Of a DNA stretch of 64,000 nt, positions 42,015-49,452 are shown one piece after another. Origin of the DNA: Geofilum rhodophaeum (GTDB lineage Bacteria > Bacteroidota > Bacteroidia > Bacteroidales > Marinilabiliaceae); the NCBI RefSeq assembly GCF_002210225.1, contig NZ_MWUJ01000004.1, positions 219,916 through 283,915 of the forward strand. Direction: 5' to 3'. The position numbers were made by a program, and so were the translations under genes. The notes under the pieces are model-generated. The model was not told the origin of the DNA and ran no database searches. It saw only the letters and a list, made by a program, of their open reading frames with translations. The stretch's first letter is position 1; the number at the start of each line of letters is the position of its first letter.

Positions 42015-44087
42015 CTATTCTGTTTCAAACACAAGCTGGTAGGTTTTCACAACCCCATTAAAGTCAAAAGCAACTTCGGCAGTTCCGGTTGACTTCTTAG
42101 CCTGAACAACAGCAACCTGCACATCCGGGTGATCGCTGGAAGCAGTAACTACACCTGCTGCACCATCCACCTTGGCCCGATACAGATCATACCCAACTAT
42201 TCCATTGGTGTCGGTAGACCTGACAGGAGTTTGAGGCAAACTGATCTCCTCGCCATCAACCAAAACACTAACCTGAGGAACCATCGGCCGCTCAATAGCT
42301 TTATCCTTAGCGCTGAAACCAAGCCCAATAAGATCAAAAAGCGCTGCTTCAGAGCCCCCCTCAGCAACCAGAAAAACAGCGTGCTTCTTATCCAGGTGGT
42401 CAACAAAGTTGGCCACATCAACGGTAAACCGTGTAACTTCCTGCTTGGAATTGGCAGGTACCACAATCTCACCAATCTTTGTCCCTTTCCAGGTGGCATT
42501 GTCCCAGGGACCATCGAGCCATACACTCACTTTAAAGGATTCTAAAGCTAGGGGCTTCAAAAACAAATTGAAAGCAGTTTGATTTCCAGGTTGGCTGGCC
42601 GCGAAGGCTTTAATGCCTTTAGTGTCTTCTTTTAGTCCCCCAAAACCAAAATACTTGTAACCTATAATGTGCCCATTTCTCACCTTTTCAACAGGCATGT
42701 GGTTGTCCCAGATGTCCCAGGCATCCTGCTGAATGCTGATATCGGAAAGATAGGCGGCATAACCGGCTGAATAATATTGATAGGGATCCAATCCATAAAT
42801 ATGAAAGCCTTCAGAAGTCACCTCAGCACCGGTATAAGCCCGACCTTGGTTATCGACAACTTCCCAGACATTATCCTCGGCATAAGGATCGTAAGCTCTG
42901 ATGGTAACCGTTCCGCCTTTAGAAACAGGTGCTTCATCCCACTTGACCATAACAGGAGCCACCACCGGTTGACGGGCAAAACCAAAGCCGCGTGGCGGTC
43001 GGTGATAAAAAACATACCATTGGCCATTGATCTCTTCCAGACTGCCGTGCGTATTATGTCCGCCATTGGTAACCTGCATTCCTGAGCCGTCTTCATTTAA
43101 AACGATGCCTCGTGAATCAACGAGAACACCACCCGCGCGCCAAGGCCCCAACGGAGAATCACCCACGGCGTAACGCAAAGTGGAGTTGGTGCTGCTTACG
43201 CCATACTCAGGACCGGAATAACCACTGAAAACAGTTACGTACTTATTCCCAATTTTACGAATGGAAGAAGCTTCAAAGAAATTAAAGCCCCCCAGGTCCT
43301 CACCGGGGTAAATGGCCGGATACTCCGTCCCCTCCGGGTCTCTCACAACGCCATATCTCGAACTGGCGGGCAGGAAATAATCAATCACCTCGGTTCCTGG
43401 ACGCAGGGTGTACATGGTGGTCTGATCCAACTCAGCCGCCAGTGACCTTTGAAAACCCCAATAACCATAAGCCCTAAAACCAATCTCGAAATCGGGGTCA
43501 TTGGGATCGTCGATGTATTCAATATAAACGGCAGGATCGAAACCCAGAATACTTCCGGGTAGCGTGCTTTTGCCGTCGGCAGTCAGGTTAACGGGTGTAA
43601 AAGGGCCATCGGGGCGACTCCCTTTGGCAACCATCGCTTCTCGATTTGGGCCGCGACTGTGCGGATACAAATAATACTCCCTACTGCCGTCTTTTCTATT
43701 CACTTCTACCAGATCAGGCGCATACATAACGTCCCATTCACCTTCGATCTCATAGGTGAAAACAGGACCCTCATCTCTCCATTGCGAAAGGTCTTCCACC
43801 GGGGCCGACCAAATTCTGATGTCGGGTCCACAATAGCTGGTAAACCGCAGATCGTGGGAACCTATAATGTAGGCCCTGAATTTGCCGGGATTATCGGGGT
43901 CTTCAAAAACCCGGGGCTCTCCATCGGGCAAGTGCTCCCAAAGGGGCAAGTAAGGATTTCCGGCACCATAATGAACAAAACGCTCCGCAACGGGCACCGG
44001 GCCCTCCTGAGGCTTGCCGGTTTTACAACTCAGAAACAAAAAAGAAAGGGCGACAGCCCACCCCAAAACCAAAGATTTTTTCAACAT
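42015..44087 (-). CDS. GH43-like lipoprotein, large
   Basis: About 690 residues. The ATG at 44087 gives a lipoprotein signal (LSFLFLSC, Cys near 21). The N-terminal half (about 45-400) is a GH43-like propeller with VFEDPDNPGKFRAY, MYAPDLVEV, SILGFDPAVYIEYID, FFEASSIRKIG (Glu) and GHNTHGSLEEINGQWYVFYH. The C-terminal part is carbohydrate-binding-like beta domains with a fibronectin-like end. The substrate is uncertain; clearly different from the neighbour at 40482 in domain size. No SusC/SusD genes are near. Confidence 0.85.
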   Translation of the reverse strand: MLKKSLVLGWAVALSFLFLSCKTGKPQEGPVPVAERFVHYGAGNPYLPLWEHLPDGEPRVFEDPDNPGKFRAYIIGSHDLRFTSYCGPDIRIWSAPVEDLSQWRDEGPVFTYEIEGEWDVMYAPDLVEVNRKDGSREYYLYPHSRGPNREAMVAKGSRPDGPFTPVNLTADGKSTLPGSILGFDPAVYIEYIDDPNDPDFEIGFRAYGYWGFQRSLAAELDQTTMYTLRPGTEVIDYFLPASSRYGVVRDPEGTEYPAIYPGEDLGGFNFFEASSIRKIGNKYVTVFSGYSGPEYGVSSTNSTLRYAVGDSPLGPWRAGGVLVDSRGIVLNEDGSGMQVTNGGHNTHGSLEEINGQWYVFYHRPPRGFGFARQPVVAPVMVKWDEAPVSKGGTVTIRAYDPYAEDNVWEVVDNQGRAYTGAEVTSEGFHIYGLDPYQYYSAGYAAYLSDISIQQDAWDIWDNHMPVEKVRNGHIIGYKYFGFGGLKEDTKGIKAFAASQPGNQTAFNLFLKPLALESFKVSVWLDGPWDNATWKGTKIGEIVVPANSKQEVTRFTVDVANFVDHLDKKHAVFLVAEGGSEAALFDLIGLGFSAKDKAIERPMVPQVSVLVDGEEISLPQTPVRSTDTNGIVGYDLYRAKVDGAAGVVTASSDHPDVQVAVVQAKKSTGTAEVAFDFNGVVKTYQLVFETE

Positions 44088-44132
44088 AGCTTTATCACTT
44101 TCATTAAGACTTATTTTCAATCACTCAAAACT

Positions 44133-44148
44133 ATCGCTTTCAAGCGAT
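44133..44148. repeat. Inverted repeat in the divergent GH43 / small-protein intergenic region
   Basis: ATCGCTT (44133-44139), TC, AAGCGAT (44142-44148): perfect 7-base arms. It lies 46 bases upstream of the GH43-like start and 62 bases before the plus-strand repeat TTCATC. Possible operator for the minus-strand gene. Confidence 0.35.
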
Positions 44149-44209
44149 CCCAATTTTCACTTTCAGACAAATCTCCTTTAATTACGGACATCTTTAGGAT
44201 CCTCTGCCT

Positions 44210-44243
44210 TTCATCAAAAATTCATAAATTGCCCCTACCTTTG
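44210..44243 (+). promoter_or_regulatory. Regulon promoter copy 1 (TTCATC-N5-TTCATAA + -7 box)
   Basis: TTCATC (44210-44215), 5 bases, TTCATAA (44221-44227), 8 bases, TACCTTTG (44236-44243), then 28 bases to the ATG. The two TTCAT half-sites are 11 bases apart, the spacing of OmpR-type regulators. No separate TTG -33 box is present at the usual place. The same arrangement occurs at 47606 and 48720. Confidence 0.65.
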
Positions 44244-44271
44244 TTCTTGCAACCCCCAAAACGCAGACAAC

Positions 44272-44682
44272 ATGAAACTTAAACTACTGCTCACCAGTCT
44301 CCTCCTTATTTTTGGCCTCGCCCAGGCAGCAGCGGCCATTCAAGAGCCGGAAAAACCAGTTAAAGAGGAGACCACCGGACAAAGGGAGCCGGATGCTCCC
44401 GGCGAGGGCCCTTCAGATGCGGCAAAAGAAAAAGCACAAGACTCCCAATCTGTGCAAAGGGAGAAGGCCGATGCATCGGTCCGACAAAACGGTGCAGCCG
44501 CAAAAGAAAAGGGTTTAAAATCTGCCCGTCCCAACATGGAACGCAGCAACCGGGGTGCCCGACCGAACATTGAACGCCCGGCTGGGGCCGGTCGTCCCGC
44601 CGGAGCTGGTCGCCCGGAAGGCGCCAGACGCCCCGATCGCCCGGAACGTCCAGGCAGACCCGAAAACCCGGGAAGAAGATAA
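44272..44682 (+). CDS. Small secreted Pro/Arg-rich protein
   Basis: 136 residues: signal peptide (about 1-23), an acidic Glu/Pro/Lys-rich half, then a basic half with tandem short repeats (GAGRPAGAGRP, RPDRPERPGRPEN). It is probably disordered and periplasmic or surface exposed. I do not recognise a family. First gene of an apparent operon with an outer-membrane barrel protein, a response regulator and a sensor kinase, under a promoter carrying the TTCAT direct repeat. A second, differently composed small secreted protein at 48779 shares the same promoter design. Confidence 0.7.
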   Translation: MKLKLLLTSLLLIFGLAQAAAAIQEPEKPVKEETTGQREPDAPGEGPSDAAKEKAQDSQSVQREKADASVRQNGAAAKEKGLKSARPNMERSNRGARPNIERPAGAGRPAGAGRPEGARRPDRPERPGRPENPGRR

Positions 44683-44709
44683 AGGCTCACCTCTAAACCA
44701 CATTTGGTA

Positions 44710-45534
44710 ATGACCTATATTATACGCCCGGAGCGTTTCGTGCTGCTTGTTCTCTTGCTGATGTCTCTGACCCGGACGCAGGCTCAGGAGAGCGACTCTA
44801 CCCGTCAGACCGCCAGACATGCCTTGTATGGGGGACTGGGTTTTGGGAGCGACATGACCTACTCGGGCTATTCCCTCTCGGGCACCCAACCCTACTATTC
44901 GGCCGATCTGCTGTACAGTTACAATCGAACATGGACGGCAGCCTTTATGGCCTATCACCTGGCCGATACAAAACCCACCATAGCCTTCTACGACTTTTCC
45001 CTGGGTTACCGAAAAACCTTCAACTCATGGTGGGATGTGAGTGCATCCCTGGCGGCATATTTTACGGCTAAGGAATTAAAGGATCAGTATTTCAGCAACT
45101 TTGCCTATTTGAGTGTTTCGGGGGGCTTCGATTGGCGAATACTCTATACCCGGGCCGTTTTCAGCACCATTTTGGACGACAGCAACACCCGCTATTTTCA
45201 ACTAAAAAACAGTCGCTACTTCAGCACCCGCGACTTCTGGAAAGATAAGGCTTACATCGACTTCAATCCCACCGCCAATTTATTGTGGGGAAAGCAATAC
45301 ACCATTACCGACACCTACACCGAAGAAACCGAAGCAGGACCTGTTGACTACTACACCTACGGTACTTCTTTTGGCCTGCTCGATGCGGAGTTTTCTCTGC
45401 CCGTTTCCTTCAATTACAGCCAATTTACCCTCGAAGTTGAACCACTGTACAACTTACCAGTGTACAAAGACCCGGACTTCCCGGCACGTGAGGGACTGCT
45501 GCTCTTTATCAATCTCTACTTCAAAATACTGTAG
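44710..45534 (+). CDS. Outer-membrane beta-barrel protein (unknown)
   Basis: About 274 residues. Signal peptide (about 1-26, ending TQAQ) followed by alternating aromatic-rich strands (YGGLGFGSDMTYSGYSL, AAFMAYHLADTK, FYDFSLGYRK) and a C-terminal Phe/Leu pattern ending INLYFKIL, typical of an outer-membrane barrel of 8-12 strands. ATG 44710 is chosen over the TTG at 44704. It ends 1 base before the response regulator start, so it is almost certainly in one operon with the two-component system. Confidence 0.8.
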   Translation: MTYIIRPERFVLLVLLLMSLTRTQAQESDSTRQTARHALYGGLGFGSDMTYSGYSLSGTQPYYSADLLYSYNRTWTAAFMAYHLADTKPTIAFYDFSLGYRKTFNSWWDVSASLAAYFTAKELKDQYFSNFAYLSVSGGFDWRILYTRAVFSTILDDSNTRYFQLKNSRYFSTRDFWKDKAYIDFNPTANLLWGKQYTITDTYTEETEAGPVDYYTYGTSFGLLDAEFSLPVSFNYSQFTLEVEPLYNLPVYKDPDFPAREGLLLFINLYFKIL

Positions 45535-45535
45535 C

Positions 45536-46213
45536 ATGAACGTACTAATTGTAGAGGACGAACAGCAACTGGCCGAAGAAATGGCCGCCTACCTGAGTAA
45601 GGAAGGTTTCCTTTGTGAAGTGGCCCTTACGGGTGCATCCGCGTCGGAGCAGATTGCCGTAAATCGTTACGATTTTGTGCTGCTCGACCTGGGATTGCCC
45701 GATTACGAAGGCCTCGACCTGATTGCCGAAATAAGAGTGGGGAATGCCGATGCCGCGCTTCTGATTACCACCGCCCGGGGGGCGGTAGAAGATAAGGTGA
45801 AAGGTCTGGATCTGGGGGCCGACGACTATTTGCCTAAGCCCTTTGCCTTAATGGAGTTGCTGTCGCGTATGAAGGCCGTGGCACGCCGCAAATTTGGCAC
45901 AGCATCCTCCCTGCTTCAGGCAGGGAGCTTCACCCTCGATTTGAATGCCCGCACACTGTTGCATAAGGACCAGCCGGTAACACTCACCAAAAAACAATTT
46001 GACCTGCTCGAATACCTGGTGCTCAACAAAAACAAAGCCCTTTCGCGCATTCAGCTTTATGAGCACATTTGGGGAAATATGCTCGACGACCAGTACGACA
46101 GTAACTTTATAGATGTACACATCAAAAACCTGCGCAAAAAATTAAAAGAATACGACCAGGTCGACTGGCTCACCACCGTTAGGGGTGTGGGCTACAAGGC
46201 CGACCTCGAATAA
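45536..46213 (+). CDS. OmpR-family response regulator
   Basis: 225 residues. Receiver domain: VEDEQQLAEE acidic pocket, phosphoacceptor Asp51 in VLLDLGLPD, and KPFALMELLSR lysine. Linker, then an OmpR/PhoB-type winged helix (about 130-225; LTKKQFDLLEYLVLNKNKALSRIQLYEHIWG and a recognition helix with IDVHIKNLRKKL). Such regulators bind direct repeats about 11 bases apart, which are found in three promoters nearby. It starts 1 base after the barrel gene stop and is followed by the kinase. Confidence 0.93.
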   Translation: MNVLIVEDEQQLAEEMAAYLSKEGFLCEVALTGASASEQIAVNRYDFVLLDLGLPDYEGLDLIAEIRVGNADAALLITTARGAVEDKVKGLDLGADDYLPKPFALMELLSRMKAVARRKFGTASSLLQAGSFTLDLNARTLLHKDQPVTLTKKQFDLLEYLVLNKNKALSRIQLYEHIWGNMLDDQYDSNFIDVHIKNLRKKLKEYDQVDWLTTVRGVGYKADLE

Positions 46214-46229
46214 AATCCACCGCCTGCCC

Positions 46230-47546
46230 ATGAAACTCCGCACCAAACTCACCCTGGCCAACCTCCTGTTCAAAATACTGTTCATCAGCATTTTTGTGGC
46301 GGTCACCCCCTGGCTGTCGCAACGCATTAACCTGTACCAGACCGACAATGAATTGATCGCAAAGCGGGAGGCTGTGATCGACCTGATTGCCCAATATGGC
46401 GTGGAGCCCTTTATTACCGCCGACTCCGAAAACCTTTTTGCCAGCTACAACATTCTTAAAGAAGAATACATCGTTTTGGAGCAAACCCCGCTGGAAGAGT
46501 ACTGGAACTACATTGAGGTAAGTCCCCGCCAATTGGGCGACGAAACCATCGATTACCGCGTGCTCAATTACGGCTTTTTGGTAGATGGACAAAGTTACTT
46601 GCTGGAGATCGGAAAGAGTCTTACCAGCATAGCCAATACAGAAGCCAACGTGCGACGCATCACCTGGTTTTTCCTGCTTGCCTTTCTGGTCATTTCCTCC
46701 CTCTTCGAACTGCTTTATACCGGAGCCATTTTACGTCCGTTTAAAATCCTGACCAAAAAAATCAGTCAAACCAACGACCCCGAAAAATTTGACGCCCGTC
46801 CACTATCCACTACCACCAGCGACTTTCAAGTACTGGATAAGACACTCCATGCGCTGATGGAAAAAATCAACACCCAGATTCGCAACGAAAAGCAAATCAC
46901 CCAAAACATTTCTCACGAATTGTTGACGCCCGTCAGCACCCTGCGCATAAAACTGGAAAATGTATTGCAGGATCCCAGGCTACCAAACAAGCAAATAGCC
47001 AAAATCGAAGACGCCCTGCAAACCCTTTATCGCTTGAAAACCCTGGTCAACACCCTGCTGAAAATCGCCCGGATTGAAAGCAGCCAGTACTTGAAAAACG
47101 AGCGCATAGAGCTCGGCACCCTCCTCCACCAGGTGGTGGAGGAGCTGGATCATCTGGCCAAAGACAAGCACATCGATGTACAAGTCCTGAATCTGGAAAA
47201 CCTGGAGTTGAAAGAAGGCAATTCTCCCCTGCTCTTTTCCATGTTTTATAACGTCGTAAACAACGCCATAAAAAACACCCCGGAATACGGCCGGGTCATT
47301 ATTGAAGGCCTTCACAGCACAACCAGCCAAGCCATCTGCATCGGCGACAACGGTCCGGGTATACCGGCCGACCTGCTGCCCCACTTATTCACCCGCTTTA
47401 AAAAGCAAAACCCTGCCGACCACAGTGGCAGTGGACTGGGACTGGCCATTACCAAAGCCATTGCCGACTTTCACCAGATCGATTTAAAGGTGGAATCTGC
47501 CGTAGGTGAAGGCTCCCGTTTCATTTTTGCCCTTCCCGCCCTTTGA
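46230..47546 (+). CDS. Sensor histidine kinase (partner of the regulator above)
   Basis: About 438 residues. Two membrane helices (about 10-32 and 145-165) enclose a periplasmic domain of some 110 residues. The cytoplasmic part has HAMP-like spacing, phosphoacceptor His229 in NISHELLTP, N-box NNAIKNTPEYG, G1 GDNGPGIP, F-box TRFKKQ and G2 SGSGLGLAI. The start at 46230 lies 16 bases after the regulator stop. The periplasmic domain is not one I recognise, so the signal is unknown. Confidence 0.92.
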   Translation: MKLRTKLTLANLLFKILFISIFVAVTPWLSQRINLYQTDNELIAKREAVIDLIAQYGVEPFITADSENLFASYNILKEEYIVLEQTPLEEYWNYIEVSPRQLGDETIDYRVLNYGFLVDGQSYLLEIGKSLTSIANTEANVRRITWFFLLAFLVISSLFELLYTGAILRPFKILTKKISQTNDPEKFDARPLSTTTSDFQVLDKTLHALMEKINTQIRNEKQITQNISHELLTPVSTLRIKLENVLQDPRLPNKQIAKIEDALQTLYRLKTLVNTLLKIARIESSQYLKNERIELGTLLHQVVEELDHLAKDKHIDVQVLNLENLELKEGNSPLLFSMFYNVVNNAIKNTPEYGRVIIEGLHSTTSQAICIGDNGPGIPADLLPHLFTRFKKQNPADHSGSGLGLAITKAIADFHQIDLKVESAVGEGSRFIFALPAL

Positions 47547-47605
47547 GCTTCTCAGAAGAAATCTTGACAATTTTCTGGTGTTTTTTTGGGGACTCAAGCC
47601 CATTC

Positions 47606-47640
47606 TTCATCCTTTATTCATAATTGGGAAGCCATCTTTG
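47606..47640 (+). promoter_or_regulatory. Regulon promoter copy 2
   Basis: TTCATC (47606-47611), 5 bases, TTCATAA (47617-47623), 9 bases, CATCTTTG (47633-47640), then 24 bases to the ATG at 47665. Same layout and spacing as copies 1 and 3. Confidence 0.65.
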
Positions 47641-47664
47641 TTGAGAACTTAAAACAAAGCGACC

Positions 47665-48591
47665 ATGAAAAAAATTCTTTTCTTATTGGCTACCGCGGGC
47701 AGCATATTGCTCTATGGAGCCTGCGAAAAATCAGAAACCGGCAGTGGAACCCTTAATTTGTCGATAACCGATGCACCCATCGATTCGGCAGGCGTAACGG
47801 GTGTTTACATAGCCATTAACCGCATCGAATACCACAGCGCCGCTGAGGGCTGGGTAGATTTGGATACTTTTGCCACCCCGCTGAGTTTTAATCTGCTCGA
47901 ACTGACTCGTGGCACGGCCGAATTATTGGGCAGCTACGAACTGCCGACAGGCACCTACAGCCAAATTCGTTTCCATCTGGACCAGCCCAACCAGGACCAA
48001 GGTGTTGTGGCGAACCCGGGCTGCTACCTCGAGTGGGCCGACGGCAGCACCCAGCCTTTGTTTGTCCCCTCCGGTGCCCAATCGGGTTACAAAGCCGTTG
48101 GCGCCTTTCACATTCCGGTAAACGGCACGGTAGACTTGACGGCCGATTTTGATGTACGAAAATCAGTTGTAGTAGCCGGCAACAGCGGAAAACTCATCTT
48201 AAAACCCACCATTCGTCTGGTAGCCAACAATCAGGCCGGAAGCATAAGCGGTACTGTAAGTGGGTACGATACGGACGCCACCACTGTGGTGTATGCCTAT
48301 GAAGCAGGTACGTTCACCGAGGAAGAAGCGGCTGATCCGGCCGAGGAGCAAGCCCGCTTCCCCAATGCCATCAGCAGCGATGTGGTAGATGAAGAAGGCT
48401 ACTACCATCTGGCCTATCTTGCCCCAGGCAGTTACGACCTGGTGGTAGTAGGCGCCAACGAGAACGGCGTTTCCGTGCTGAGTATTGAAGAACAGGTAGG
48501 TGTAGAAAGCAGACAAAACACCAACTACGATATTGTTTTGGGTGTAGAAGTTGAGGTCGAAATTGAAGCGGGCACCGCTACAGAAGAATAA
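47665..48591 (+). CDS. DUF4382 lipoprotein
   Basis: 308 residues. Lipoprotein signal with Cys about 20 (LLYGACEK). The N-terminal part (about 28-170) is a DUF4382 domain: GTLNLSITDAPIDSAGVTGVYIAINRIEYHSA, then LLELTRGTAELLGSYELPTGTYSQIRFHLD. A second region (about 190-290) resembles carboxypeptidase-regulatory-like beta domains. A Glu/Val-rich acidic tail follows. Family role is unknown. It has its own promoter with the TTCAT repeat and ends at a strong terminator. Confidence 0.82.
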   Translation: MKKILFLLATAGSILLYGACEKSETGSGTLNLSITDAPIDSAGVTGVYIAINRIEYHSAAEGWVDLDTFATPLSFNLLELTRGTAELLGSYELPTGTYSQIRFHLDQPNQDQGVVANPGCYLEWADGSTQPLFVPSGAQSGYKAVGAFHIPVNGTVDLTADFDVRKSVVVAGNSGKLILKPTIRLVANNQAGSISGTVSGYDTDATTVVYAYEAGTFTEEEAADPAEEQARFPNAISSDVVDEEGYYHLAYLAPGSYDLVVVGANENGVSVLSIEEQVGVESRQNTNYDIVLGVEVEVEIEAGTATEE

Positions 48592-48658
48592 ACCGAAGCA
48601 AAACCCATTACTTAGTTCCTTACCGTACACAAAAACAGTTTTTGGGTAGAGAAGGGTT

Positions 48659-48702
48659 CCGGGGGAAGACAAGACCATCTTGTTCTTCCCCCGGATTTTT
48701 TT
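48659..48702 (+). terminator. Rho-independent terminator after the DUF4382 gene
   Basis: Stem CCGGGGGAAG plus CAAGA arms (48659-48674 with 48679-48694, one bulge) followed by a seven-T run. It separates the DUF4382 transcript from the promoter at 48720. Confidence 0.85.
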
Positions 48703-48719
48703 CACATAAAACCCTCATT

Positions 48720-48754
48720 TTCATCATAATTTCATAATCGCGGGTGCATCTTTG
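48720..48754 (+). promoter_or_regulatory. Regulon promoter copy 3
   Basis: TTCATC (48720-48725), 5 bases, TTCATAA (48731-48737), 9 bases, CATCTTTG (48747-48754), then 24 bases to the ATG at 48779. It directly follows the terminator of the preceding gene. Confidence 0.65.
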
Positions 48755-48778
48755 ATCTGTACTTAAAAACCATACACC

Positions 48779-49288
48779 ATGAAAAAATTAGTCTTTTTGG
48801 CAGCCTTTGCACTGATAAGCGCAAACGCCATGGCACAGGAAAGCGAACCGGTTCAGGAGCAGACCCGCAACCGCATTGAAAACCGGACTCAAAATCAGGA
48901 AGCCTTGCAAGCCGGAGAAGCCGATGGGAGTGAGACCGCCACTCAGGCCCGGCAGCGCCTGCAGCAACAAGAAAACGCAGGACAGGCTGAGGGCACCCAG
49001 ACTGCCGAACAGGCCCGGGAACGAAAAATGGACGGTGAAGCTGCCGCAGCACAGAGAGGTGACAATAGGAGTGAAAAAGCAGTTGAGGCCCGCAACCGAA
49101 ATGAAAGAGCCATAGAAAACCGCAACCGCGCTACAGAACGGCGAGCTGCCGCTAAGGCCAGAAATGAGGCACGCAGACAAAACGAAGGCATGCGGGAGAG
49201 CGTTCGGGAGCGTCAACAGGCCCGTCCACAAACTCCGGCCGGAGACGGTCAAAGACAGCCGGCTGGAAGTCAGCGTAAGGGGCGTTAA
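48779..49288 (+). CDS. Small secreted Gln/Glu/Arg/Ala-rich helical protein
   Basis: 169 residues: signal peptide (about 1-20, ending NAMAQ), then a highly charged polar chain rich in Gln, Glu, Arg and Ala with heptad-like repeats (ATQARQRLQQQEN, TAEQARERKMDGE, AVEARNRNERAIENR). Acidic at the start and basic at the end, as in the protein at 44272. Likely a coiled coil or disordered periplasmic protein. No recognised family. Under regulon promoter copy 3. Confidence 0.7.
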   Translation: MKKLVFLAAFALISANAMAQESEPVQEQTRNRIENRTQNQEALQAGEADGSETATQARQRLQQQENAGQAEGTQTAEQARERKMDGEAAAAQRGDNRSEKAVEARNRNERAIENRNRATERRAAAKARNEARRQNEGMRESVRERQQARPQTPAGDGQRQPAGSQRKGR

Positions 49289-49298
49289 ACAAAATAAC

Positions 49299-49359
49299 CT
49301 AACGCTTTGCGTTAGAAGGAGACAGCGGGGAGCAGCAAGTCCAGACTTGCAGCTCCCCG
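49299..49359 (+). repeat. Two strong hairpins between the small protein gene and the cusA-type gene
   Basis: Hairpin 1: CTAACGC-TTT-GCGTTAG (49299-49315). Hairpin 2: 49326-49341 with 49344-49359, a 16-base stem with one A-A mismatch and a 2-base loop. Neither is followed by a T tract. They may end or stabilise the upstream transcript; a role in the pump operon is also possible, but they lie upstream of its promoter. Confidence 0.45.
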
Positions 49360-49397
49360 GTGTGTTGTAAAACACAATTCATATACAAATATCTAAA

Positions 49398-49428
49398 TTG
49401 TTCGATTAAATTAATTTCTGTAACTTTG
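49398..49428 (+). promoter_or_regulatory. Promoter of the cusA-type operon
   Basis: TTG (49398-49400), exactly 20 bases, TAACTTTG (49421-49428), with the predicted start about 18 bases before the ATG at 49453. This fits the Bacteroidota consensus very well. It lacks the TTCAT direct repeat of the three promoters upstream. Confidence 0.7.
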
Positions 49429-49452
49429 AATTTCATCGAACAACCTGAAGCT

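Noticed and set aside
40482..44087. GH43 pair considered as a polysaccharide utilisation locus
   Set aside because: No SusC/SusD pair or dedicated sensor is adjacent, so a PUL cannot be claimed.
44500..44682. Short tandem repeats in the Pro/Arg-rich protein gene read as a CRISPR-like or VNTR array
   Set aside because: The repeats are short, imperfect and in frame; they encode a low-complexity tail.
45344..45535. Extended N-terminus for the response regulator
   Set aside because: It is a shadow of the barrel-protein gene; the receiver domain starts exactly at ATG 45536.
49360..49452. Extended N-terminus for the CusA-type pump
   Set aside because: The family begins at MLEK (49453), and the best promoter of the operon lies inside the extension.
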